NCBI RefSeq assembly: GCF_022581195.2
Contig: NW_025899713.1
Coordinates: 61,022-125,021 of the forward strand
Direction: 5' to 3'
Source of the DNA: Helicoverpa zea
Lineage: Eukaryota; Arthropoda; Insecta; Lepidoptera; Noctuidae
DNA: 64,000 nt
Shown: piece by piece, positions 20,385-29,842 of the stretch
How positions within the stretch are numbered: the first letter of the stretch is position 1
How the letters are laid out: each line of letters begins with the position of its first letter
Translations under genes and position numbers: made by a program
Notes under the pieces: model-generated
The model's database searches: none
The model's input: only the letters and a program-made list of their open reading frames with translations
What the model was told of the DNA's origin: nothing

Positions 20385-20592
20385 TAATGACAAGCAGTGG
20401 CGCGCGCACACGGGAGTAGGGGGGAGTGAGACAGAAGATACAGGTTTCTTTTTTTTAGATATTATAGCTTTAAAGGTGTGACGAAGATAGCATCATATCA
20501 TGTAATGCTGCAAGTAAAATGTAATCGTCTTCGGTTGAGACCCTCGCATAATTGGAATCAAACTTCACCAGGTAAGTTCGTTTGATTCCTAA
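20385..20592 (-). repeat. Right inverted terminal repeat of DIRS copy 1
   Basis: It starts at TAATGACAAG and mirrors the left repeat out to GGGTCTC, then extends a further 45-50 bp with sequence absent from the left end (AATTGGAATCAAACTTCACC onward). The innermost variant ACACGGGAG complements this copy's left repeat. Confidence 0.88.
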
Positions 20593-20787
20593 ATATTAAT
20601 GTTCATTTTAAAATCTGTCGGCTTATCGTAAAAATGAATGACAAATTACTCACAAATTATATTACCCATTTAAAAATCAATTGCGCATTTCCCGTAAACC
20701 CCGGCTTAACAAGAAACGAGGCCTCGATGAACATTTCGTATTTACAACGGAACAATTAATTGACAAATCCTGGCGGATTTCGACTTA
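20593..20787. other. Short unexplained gap
   Basis: AT-rich flanking DNA right of DIRS copy 1. No feature is seen. Confidence 0.4.
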
Positions 20788-21465
20788 TCTATACATATAA
20801 TAAATCTGTAAAAAAACTGTGTCTGTACATTGAATATATTAAAAAAATAATAATTGGGTGGGGTTTAGAAACAGTAATGGAGCACAAATCCAAAAAAAAA
20901 ATTCTGTCTGTTTGTCTGTATGTCTGTATGTCTGTATGTCTGTATGTCTGTTTGTTTGTACACGCTAATCTTCCGAACTACTGAACGGATTTCAATGATT
21001 TTTTCTTTGTTGTATCAGTATTAGGCCTGGTCAACATATAGGCTATAATTTATCTTCGAAACTTGAAGACCTGATGCAGAACTCCAACAGACCAATAAAA
21101 CTATAAGAGATACAAATATGGTGCCGTGGCAAAAATTGTTTCATTTGATGAGCATTTTCAGCTGAGATTATAAATTTTAAGATCTGGAACACCTGATGTG
21201 GAACCCCAAGAGCCCAGCTTCTCTGTACCATATACAGGTATGCCGTTTTAGCAAAAGTTGTTCAATTTGATAAGCACTTTCTATTGACTTATACAAATTG
21301 AAGATCTAAAACACCTGATGTGGAACTCCAGGGGCCCAGCTAGACTATAGCATATAGAGGTATGACGTTTTAGCAAAAGTTATTCAATCTGATAAGCACT
21401 CTCTATTGACGTGTAAACATCGAAGATCTGGAACACCTGATGTGGAACTTCAAGAGCAATACTAC
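20788..21465 (+). mobile_element. Helitron-like 5' end with microsatellite and 122-bp tandem repeats
   Basis: It begins TCTATACATATAATAAAT after an A, a common lepidopteran Helitron start. A (TGTCTGTA)n microsatellite follows at about 20906-20960, then a standard ACGGATTTCAATGATTTTT/ATAGGCTATAATTTATC block, then tandem repeats. The repeats share the anchor CCTGATG at 21070, 21192, 21314 and 21436, an exact 122-bp period over three intervals. No CTAG terminus was found on the right, so the 3' end is lost or lies elsewhere. Confidence 0.6.
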
Positions 21466-22410
21466 ACTTGAAATGTATAGAAATGAATGTTATGAAATAG
21501 GTATAGTGAATCAAAATAAGTAATTAGTCCGTCTTTTAGATAACCCTAAAATAATGGACACGCATTTTTCTTTTCTCTCTCTCACAAACAAATAATAACG
21601 AAGATACAACAACGCTTGAATTTCGTGTTAAGTCACTGCTTAGTACAAATTTTACATACCTAGACGTGGCGTCACGAGCCTCCACTCTCTAACTTTGTTG
21701 CGTTTTATCTTCATTATTATTTTGTATATCTCTTCCAGACCTCGGGACTACAGAGTTCCAAATTTTTGGGAGGCAAACGTGGGGTCGAAGCCAACACGCT
21801 GAAGCCCTTTTGAGACAACTTTAATGAAATGGTGACACAAAACCGACGATTATCCCTTTATACACTATAGAAATGAACCCAAGGACAATCCCCGGTGGAC
21901 GTCGTTAAAAAAAAGACAATCCCCGGTTCTGTGCTAAACTATTGCTAACTATGGAGGAAAACTACTTGGGCTATTTTGATGGGATGTTAGTGGATGACAA
22001 TGTATTAGGTACATGTAAAAACGGCAGGTGGAGACTCGCCACCTCACTTACTGTAACCAGTCACTGAATAGCAACAAGAGGGCAATAGGGACATGAGCGG
22101 CTGAAGGGTGAGGATACCTCGGCGGACTTTAAACGCGGATTACGCGCTCCCTGTGCTTACCATGAGGCACCTACCCTCCGAGCAGGGCCACTAATCCTGC
22201 TCTAGCGACTCCACTCTGGACGGCCAAGCCAAGCCAGAGGCGTGAGACCTACCCCCGTCATGGTTCACTCCGACCGGCCGGAGATGGGGGACAGTATACT
22301 CTCCCTGGAGAACTCAGTATATATAGCCCCGCGGGGTCGCTACTCCCCGTCATCAGCCTCAGATGTTTTGCGGTGCATATATCTCATTATTATTGTCGTT
22401 ATTATCTCAA
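21466..22410. other. Non-coding stretch with a GC-richer repeat-like block
   Basis: About 22080-22350 is GC-richer than its surroundings and includes CCCCGCGGGG. It abuts the SINE that follows. It has the look of a dispersed repeat, but I cannot name a family or find ends. No coding frame is supported. Confidence 0.35.
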
Positions 22411-22775
22411 GAGCCTTTGTCCCAATTATGTTAGGGTCGACTTCCAGTCACGATGCAACTGAGTACCAGTGTTTTACAAGGAGCGACTGCCTATCTGACC
22501 TCCACAACCCGGTTACCCCTTGGTAAGACTTACTGGCTTCTGACTACCCATAACGACTGCCAAGAATGTTCAATGACAGTCGGAACCTACAGTTTAACAT
22601 CCCCTCCAAATAACGGTCATTGGTATCCAAAATATACGTAGAAAGTACATACGAACTTAGAAAAGTTGCATTGGCAGGCACTTGCCAGACCTGGAATCAA
22701 AGACGCACGCTCATACTTGAGAGATTGGTTCTCTACCCACTAAACCACCACGAATTCCACTAAGTCACCACGACT
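22411..22775 (-). mobile_element. tRNA-derived SINE, old copy
   Basis: On the minus strand the right-hand end has a tRNA-like promoter: an A-box-like TAGTGGGTAGAG and a degenerate B box (GTCTTTGATTCC). A body about 85% alike to the copy at 33559-33979 follows (blocks ACTTACTGGCTTCTGACTAC and AACGACTGCCAAGAATGTTC on the plus strand). It carries deletions in the body and has no recognisable target duplication, so it is the older copy. The head start is partly duplicated, as in the other copy. Confidence 0.7.
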
Positions 22776-23632
22776 TTGTCATCTATTTAATGTTTTTTTA
22801 CGAAATAATACCTACGTGTAATATTTTTGCCACACACAACTTAAATGCGGTCTAATTAGAATCACTACTTTTATCCCTATGGTCACGTCTATTGCGACTA
22901 TTCAGATCTTTGATTTTGCTGACCCCATAGTCGCTGGCATAAGGGACAGGATCCGCGTACGAAGTCGCGGGCAGAAGCTAGTCTTTTAATAACTGTGTAC
23001 GGCGGCGGAGATACGCGGCAGAAACAATCCCGGTATCGGCAATACGGCTGTTTGCGCAAAATATCGGCGCGTGCCTTGTGTGCGCTGCACTCGCCGCCGA
23101 TATATTACCGCTCATTATTGACATTACCGCCGCTCGTTACCGCGACACTGCAAATATTACTTCATGTTTTATTTCTATATTTATAAAAGCACAGCTACGT
23201 CATTAAGTACACATAACTCAAACGGAGCGGTCTGTTGATTTAATTTGGGTGCTAATTAAACAGGCTTCTTTTTAATATCATTATTCGCCCCCAAAAATGT
23301 ATGTTGCCTTCTAAATTACTAAGTCAGCCACAATTAACGAGCATCTAAATAAAACTATCTTAGCCACTAGTTATCTTCTAAGTAAACCACTCTAAATACA
23401 ACTCAGCATGATGGTTATTATTTAGCATCTAAATTTGTAGCATGCATTCTGACAGTAAACTCCTAAAATACTATTAAATGACATCATAAAATATATTTAA
23501 TTAGCTTCTAATTTTTTAACTCAGTACGTTTAAAATGTAAGCAAGCGACATGCAGCAAGCATCGCTTCTGTCACCTCCGGCTCCGGTGGCTCCGGTGCTG
23601 CGGGGCTCCGGCGGTCCCATGCGAGCTTATCG

Positions 23633-23730
23633 TCGCAGATGGTTTTAACGCTCACCACCGCAGCTTTGGCTTGCTGGCTGGCTCAGCCGTCCAGCCTCAG
23701 CCGCGTCGGCGAGCGTTAAAACTACCTGCG
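23633..23730. repeat. Imperfect inverted repeat in a GC-rich island
   Basis: GTTTTAACGCTC (23642-23653) is matched by GAGCGTTAAAAC (23711-23722). Similarity continues outward through CGCAG with two mismatches, giving arms of about 20 bp around a 57-bp GC-rich loop (CAGC/GGCT-rich). The wider island (23550-23790) contrasts sharply with the AT-rich surroundings. It could be a MITE remnant or a structured regulatory segment. Confidence 0.5.
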
Positions 23731-24883
23731 GCTCAGCTCGCAGGCAGCCTCGCCCCTCCGCGCCTACGGGGTTTTGAATTGCACTCTAGGGGTAGGGCAG
23801 ACAAGACTACGTGGAGTTGGTTTTGCAGCGATTCGTTTTCGTCACTAACTTCAATTTTTAATAAATGTTTTTTAATTGAAGGTAATGGCAATATCATAAA
23901 AACGAGGCCGAGTTAGTAAATTAGATGACAATGTATAAATAAGAAGGACAAGTCACAATAATTGATGATCTTTACTTGAAGTTTTCTATAGAATATTTAG
24001 TTGGCGTTGTAAAAAAGACGAATTAGTTTATTAGAGGCTATGTCATTTCCCCGTTGCTTAGTTATAAAATTAGAAGTTTAATCATGTGTCCAATAAATAA
24101 TTTTGTGGCTACACTTATAATTTCCCATTTAATTTTATATTCTCCTACGAGAGCGACTGCCCCAATTTACGATTTTATGTAGTAAATTCTCACGCAGATA
24201 AATTCCTCTGGGATAGACTGACCATAATGATTTTAATTAGCTAACAGAATAAACAGCTCGGGATCAGACGTTAGGGCATTTATTATTAATACAGACTTGT
24301 TTTGTTCATATGAACCGGTGCTACAGCCAGACGGTTCATTGTAATTATTTGCTAAGGACCGACAAGAAAGCGAACCCAATAATTATAACGAACTCAATTA
24401 CTCTCGTAGGTTCTTCATTTATGTTGAGATTGTTTCATACAATAGAAATTATGTCAATAGACGATAATTAAAGCTGTATGAACCTACACAATAGATAATG
24501 TTAAGTGAGTAACACTCTAATTAATTTTCTGCCATTTGTCTCTTGAAATGTAACGCTGAAGCAATAAACAGCATTTTATTTTTAAAGCCGTCGTTGTATT
24601 CCGTCATCGTCCATTTAAAAACAATCAATCTCATTGTTCAGCAGGATCAGCAGATCACGTTTCATTACGTAACATAAGGTCCACAAAATAACCCAGGTTT
24701 ATCGAAACCGCTGTGTTGACTGACGATGCCGAACTTTTACACGAGTTCGTACATTTTTCATTCGCAACATTGATAGGTATAAACCACAGGAGTCTTGTTT
24801 TCATTAAAACGTTGCCTCATTTAAGCTATTTAAGTTAATTTGTCTGTTTAACAACCAAAATACATATCTCTACTCGATTGAAC

Positions 24884-24952
24884 AGACGGAAAGTATTGAT
24901 GCAAACTGACAGACGGAAAGTATTGATGCAAACTGACAGACGGAAAGTATTT
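24884..24952 (+). repeat. 27-bp tandem repeat, about 2.5 units
   Basis: Units beginning AGACGGAAAGTATTGATGCA start at 24884, 24911 and 24938, with almost no divergence, so the expansion is recent. Confidence 0.85.
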
Positions 24953-27046
24953 TCCGATGCATTGCCAAATACAGTCAAAGTTAGAATATGTCGTCTGAAT
25001 GTAATATCGCTGACATCGATATCTGTCGGAATGCTCCTAGTAGAAATATACTCGTAGATACCGAACATCGACACGAATACTCGTGATATTCCAACTGAAA
25101 ACTTATATACTATAAATAATATTTAATACGAATACCTAGTTATTGTTGATCGTATTCTCGCAACATAGTAACCTAATTCCCTCGTTAGACCAACTTAGCG
25201 GAGGGAGGGGGGTAGTTAGCGAACTTCTTGTCTCCTCGCCAAGTATCTCTGTTTTTGTCATAGATATTAATACTTGTTGGACGGCTCTTGCGCGGATTAG
25301 ATCGACATGTAGTGGGAGCAACCAGATAACTTGTTCATTATGTATATCTTATGTAATATATTACGATTGCTTATATTTGCGACCATGGTATCGATACCTA
25401 TGTATATTAGGTCGTTTACATTCTGAGCTCGAAGCTGATACTATTATGATAAATTGAATCGAAATCAGGAATGTGCAGTCGTGTTTTACAGCACGCGAGA
25501 TAACACTTCAATTTAAATACACACTCAGTTAAAGTTCTCGTTGATAAATGTTCAACAATACGTGTAGACAACAATGTGCCACGAAAATGTGAAAATTTAA
25601 TGTGTTTATTTTCATACATAACGTGTCTATCAGGATTCACGTTCATTCTGAAAAGCGTTGCTCCTTTATAACTATTTATAAATAAACAGTCCTTGATAAA
25701 ATTAGTACGTTACACGTCACTCGTATGACATGCTACACATTCTACGTGAGGCTTTCAGCTGCAAAAAAATCGTAATTTGTGATTCATACACCTTGTGTAA
25801 AGCGAGCGCGTGTTATTCTCGGGACGACACATGTCCCCCCGCGCCGGGAGTGCCTAGGTACTCACGTATTTACTCTTAAATGAACAGTCCTACGCGCAAC
25901 GTCTTAAAGCCGAGAGGTACAAAGGGCGTCGGGCCAGAAAATCGCCGAAATTACGAACATAAAGCTCCTTTGAAACCGAGGATTAAGAACCATAAATGTG
26001 GTTGAAGGTTCAGTTTAGACTGGGCTTAGGCCCATTCTACTAACGACACAGCCTAAAAGTAGAAAAAAGTTTTCTTAATTCTTGGTAAAAAATACTCTTT
26101 CATGCTGGTCAAAAGAGTTGAAAAGTATTAACACCAGAAAACCATGTTTGAAATTGTCAACCAATAATGTTTGTGTGGTTTTGAAAGGCTGACGTAAACG
26201 TGTATAGAAGTAGTTCGCGGCAGTAATGGCCCCATCGTAAAGCAAATTATCCCGTAGTGAGTAGAATCGGTAGTCAAACGAACCACCTGCATGAATACAT
26301 GATGTGACATCAAAGGGCCGCCACTCTTTGACGGAATATTTGCGAATCGCACCACTGTGCGCCCCGCTGCCGAGATTGTTTTTGTAACTCTTTTTACTTG
26401 TTACAATTATGTTTACTTATCGCATTTGTGTTTTGAAAACGTTTATTCGAACTGTGTTTTGTTATGTAGTTGTCAAAGCTCTTTCTCGTGGAGTAATAGT
26501 GCGTTTGATTTAAATTCATTTTTCCAAGTAAAACCATACAGAAGAACCATACTTAGATAAAAGTGAGCACTACAAATATTAGTGCATTATGTAGGTCAAA
26601 AACATCTATTTTGATGTCAGTACTTCAAAGGATAAGGATTTCAGTACGGGTAGGACACGCAGGTACCTGCTAGTGCGAGTACATTAAGGCTAAGTGCTTC
26701 TACTCGTACTTTGATTTCAGACTTCAAAACCTTTGTCTAGTGTTAAAAGCGTTAGGTGACATGCAAGTACTTATATAGACCAGGCAGCACATTTTTCATA
26801 AATGAGAGTTTCTGCGTAAGTACATTGTTGTGTATGTTTCAAGTCAATTAACATTTTTTTTTTTTGTAAAAAAATGCTGAACTTTTTGTGGTTCCCAACA
26901 ACACCGCTTATGATTTTATACAAGTAATTTATTTAAAGCATACTTAAATTGCAGAATTAATTAAAAGTTTGGTGGACTCATTAAGATTCTGCCGAGGGAT
27001 GTCGCCGGAAAAAGTAACGTGCAGTGGTCAAAAAAGTTAACGTTTA

Positions 27047-27089
27047 CGCGGTGTCCTGCGTGAGCGACGAACGCGACGCGACGCGACGC
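27047..27089 (+). repeat. Left terminal inverted repeat of the Harbinger element
   Basis: A 43-bp perfect match to the inverted right end (29694-29736). It ends in GCGAC units, which continue imperfectly inward to about 27118 on this side only. Confidence 0.85.
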
Positions 27090-27167
27090 GACACGACGCG
27101 ACGTAATGCGACGCGATGCTATACGCGACAGATGTCCTACGTGATTTTGGTCATTACTTCTCGAATC

Positions 27168-29150
27168 ATGGAGAAGTACAGTACAATTTTGTTTGAAAGT
27201 TCATATTTAAAGTACAGACTTTTAAAAAAATATCGTAAAAAGCACAGAAAGAAAACAAATATAATATTTTTACAAAGAAACACATTTGGCGAGTTCCATC
27301 ATTTATATCCAAAATTAAGAAACGATTCTAAAATGTTTAAACAATATTGTGGAGTGTTACCGACTACTTTCGATTACATTATTTGTTATATTAAGTCTGA
27401 ATTTCAATTAAAAACAACAAATTTTCAAAAACCCATTTCTATTGAAGAAAGATTACTTTTGACATTGCGGTGAGTACATGGAAATAAAACTACATTATAT
27501 TGTATTATTGAAAATGTGTATTTTAATTATAATGAAATTATCACTGAGATGAGTCACCAGAAGTGAAGTAGTAAAACTGAATACCCCATCAAAAACAGAA
27601 TCTTCAATGAGGGGTCATTGAAGATTCTGTGTTTGATGGGGTATTCAGTTTTGATATTTCGTTGATGAGCATCTCTTGAACCTTAGTCCGAAATAATAAT
27701 TTATTCAGAGATGGTAGTTTTTTCACATACGGCATTATAGACTTGAACCAGTTCAAGTCGTCGTCGTCTTCATTTAAATTTTTCTTCATTAGGTCTATCT
27801 TTTCTCGTTCGAGTGTTATTAAGGTTTCTTCAATACTTTTTGCTCCACCTTCTTGTACCTTTTGGTTAGCCAACATTCCAATAGCTCGCGATGGGGTATA
27901 CGACGGTCCAGGTGTCGAGGTATCATGTAGTATCTGTGCCGTAGGGCCATCAATTGTTTCCAAATTGGTATCATCTGTATTGAACTGCGATTCATCGGTT
28001 TGCGTATTGTATGCCGATTGCTCAGAAAGAATAGACATCATTGTATCATCATCAATAATGTCATCTTCATCTAATATGTTATTTTGAATATTACTCGTCG
28101 TTTTACGAGGTTTCAAAATTGTCTTCAAAAATTGCATTGATTCAAAATGTGGCCAATCGCCTTGATATTGACCATTTTGATCTGCGTCCGAACCCGATCT
28201 TGGCTTTTCTACTTTTTTAAGCTCTCTGTTATACGAATCTCTTAAATTCTTCCACTTCTTTTTTACATCATCAGCTGAAATTAAAACAATATTATTATTT
28301 ACAGATATTTGGTTACTGGAACACCATATAGAAAGTTATCATTCAATTTCCGTATATCAAAAACTGCCATTTCAAACATAGTGAAAGAACTGCAATTTGG
28401 AAGACTTTAGTAATAAAACATATGCCTATACCTACAACGGAACTGTGGAAAAGTATCGCAAAAGATTTTTGGGAGAAATGGCAATTTCCTAATTGCATTG
28501 GTAGCCTTGATGGCAAACACGTACGTATTAAGAAACCAAAAAAATCTGGTTCTATGTACTACAATTATAAGGGATTTTTCTCTATTGTATTACTAGCCTT
28601 AACTGACGCAAACTATAAATTTATAATGGTTGATATTGGGGCCTATGGAAAAGATAACGACGCTGGAGTTTTTGACGCATGTACTTTAAAACAAGCAATA
28701 GAACATCAAAAATTACAAATACCGGAACCCGACTTTTTACCTAATACCCTCATTAAAGCGCCTTTTGTATTTGTGGGTGATGCTGCATTCCCATTAAAAA
28801 CATACCTTCTGAAGCCTTACGCACAAAAAAATGTCAGTGAGGGAGATATTAAAGAGCGGTTCAACCATAGATTGTCTCGAGCCAGGATGGTCGTTGAGTG
28901 TTCTTTTGGTTCAATAGCGTCAAGATTTGGATTACTTAATACGCCAATTGAGACAGATATTGAAAATACAATTAACACTATAAAAGCTATAACTCTACTT
29001 CACAATATAATACGTGATCTTGAGAGTAATTGCGAAAATTTGGCGTCAACTTCATCCCCTGATCTTCGAAGATCAAGAAGATATAATGCCTCAAGTCAGG
29101 CAGCCATACATACAAGAGAGATATTCGCGAATTATTTTAATGAACATTGA
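27168..29150 (+). pseudogene. Harbinger transposase, two exons (27168-27469, 28305-29150), one frameshift
   Basis: It would be a DDE nuclease of about 380 residues catalysing cut-and-paste transposition. Exon 1 (ATG at 27168) ends ISIEERLLLTLR with a GTGAGT donor at 27470. Exon 2 follows TTATTTACAG (28304), and the phase-2 join gives R-YLVTGTPYRKLSFNFRIS, the standard continuation. At about 28388 one base is missing from an A run, so the frame meets TAG at 28408. One frame over, the sequence continues TAIWKTLV and is open to 29150. Counting from the ATG at 28422, the catalytic residues are Asp30 (SLDGKH), Asp120 (VGDAAFPL) and Glu159 (VVECSFG), all present. The lesion is single, so the gene was functional recently. 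An assembly error is the alternative. Confidence 0.85.
27573..27652. repeat. Near-perfect hairpin at the MADF gene 3' end
   Basis: AAAACTGAATACCCCATCAA (27573 on) is mirrored at 27652 with one mismatch over about 35 bp, around a 10-base centre (TGAGGGGTCA). The MADF-BESS stop codon (27604-27606, minus strand) lies in the arm, so the last codons and the start of its 3' UTR are palindromic. The palindrome also lies within the transposase intron on the other strand. Confidence 0.8.
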
Positions 29151-29397
29151 AGGTTTCGTCACTTAGCGGAAGCGGCAGGCCAGAAGAACAGCCAGTAAAG
29201 ATTAACAAAATGATTGCAAGAGTCAATTACTAAACTTGTTAATAATGTAATTAAAACTTACCTGTGCATTCTACTGCTTCGGCAACATTCTTCCAACTTC
29301 TTTGTACTAATAAACGATTCCTATAATGTTTATGTTTTTTGTCCCACAACAATCTTTGCTCACGCACTGCGGCGATCAACGCTTCTGAATCAACCAT
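27604..29397 (-). CDS. Harbinger MADF-BESS DNA-binding protein, exons 29397-29262 and 28274-27604
   Basis: This is the second protein of the Harbinger element, expected to recognise the element ends and assist the transposase in the nucleus. Exon 1 begins at ATG 29395-29397 and encodes the first part of a MADF domain (SEALIAAVREQRLLWDKKH, then SWKNVAEAVEC). The donor is CAG|GTAAGT. Exon 2 follows TTTCAG and in phase 1 completes the domain (ADDVKKKWKNLRDSYNREL, then WPHFESMQFL). An acidic linker follows, then a BESS-like motif near the C-terminus (DLNWFKSIMPYVKKLPSLNK). Total 268 residues, no lesion. Its intron holds the whole second transposase exon on the other strand. An upstream in-frame start at 29499 is possible but lacks conserved sequence. 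Confidence 0.85.
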
Positions 29398-29693
29398 TAC
29401 AATATGTACGATGTGGGTCACTTGTTGAAAAATAAACACTTCTGTATTGTTTATTCTAATCTTACAACCTATCAAATCTTGACAACCCTGCCATGACATT
29501 TCTCAGTTTAGAAAACAATACTAAAAAGTTACCAATACACAAATGAGTTCCTATTCCACATACGTTGTAGTTCGTGTTGTCGCATCTGGTCGCACTCAAA
29601 TCAAGTGCGCGTTACGTCGCGTCTTGCCGCAGACTGTCACATAGGCCACATGTAGGGCATGCCGTTGAGTTGATCGCGTTCGTCGCGTTCGCA

Positions 29694-29736
29694 GCGTCGC
29701 GTCGCGTCGCGTTCGTCGCTCACGCAGGACACCGCG
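29694..29736 (-). repeat. Right terminal inverted repeat of the Harbinger element
   Basis: Exact inverse of 27047-27089. Inward of it, GCGTTCG-type units replace the purer GCGAC units of the left side. Confidence 0.85.
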
Positions 29737-29767
29737 TTAATCTGCTTAACAGTGTGTGAGTGAGGAC

Positions 29768-29842
29768 GAGGCGGTGCGGTGGCGTGGTCGCGGCGGTGGC
29801 GTGGCGGCGGCGTGGCGGTGGCGTGGCGGTGGCGTGGCGCGT
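29768..29842 (+). repeat. GC-rich minisatellite next to the Harbinger right end
   Basis: Irregular units of GGCGTGGCGGT and GGCGGCGGT over 75 bp, about 30 bp outside the right TTA. It is guanine-rich on the plus strand. Confidence 0.8.

Larger units (their letters stand above)
15131..20592 (+). mobile_element. Complete DIRS-type tyrosine-recombinase retrotransposon, copy 1
   Basis: A 5.46-kb element contains, in order: left inverted terminal repeat, spliced gag-like ORF, RT/RNase H/methylase-like ORF, tyrosine-recombinase ORF, internal complementary region and right inverted repeat. There is no integrase, protease or LTR. This set defines the DIRS order, whose members integrate as a circle by tyrosine recombination without target duplication. 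All ORFs are open. Aligning the two copies fixes the left boundary at AATTATCC and the right boundary at GTTTGATTCCT plus AA. The flanks differ completely from those of the copy at 43992, so the two are independent insertions rather than a segmental duplication. Confidence 0.92.
22776..27046. other. Non-coding stretch with small repeats and dyads
   Basis: No gene is recognised. It contains the GC-rich inverted repeat (23633-23730) and 27-bp repeats listed separately. A dyad at 24310-24339 has 8-bp arms ATGAACCG and CGGTTCAT, resembling paired Grainyhead-like half-sites. CpG-rich patches near 22985-23110 and 25800-25860 have no frame I can defend. Confidence 0.4.
27047..29736 (+). mobile_element. 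PIF/Harbinger DNA transposon, 2.69 kb, with TTA duplication
   Basis: Terminal inverted repeats of about 43 bp begin CGCGGTGTCCTGCGTGAGCG and continue into GCGAC repeats; both ends match perfectly over this length. TTA flanks both sides (27044-27046 and 29737-29739), the diagnostic PIF/Harbinger duplication. Inside are the two proteins of the superfamily: a DDE transposase on the plus strand and a MADF-BESS DNA-binding protein on the minus strand, each with one intron. Intact ends with a damaged transposase suggest recent loss of autonomy. Confidence 0.9.

Noticed and set aside
23671..23916. 81-codon frame in the GC-rich inverted-repeat island
   Set aside because: Compositional artefact (Ala/Arg/Leu-rich) of a CAGC/GGCT-rich sequence.
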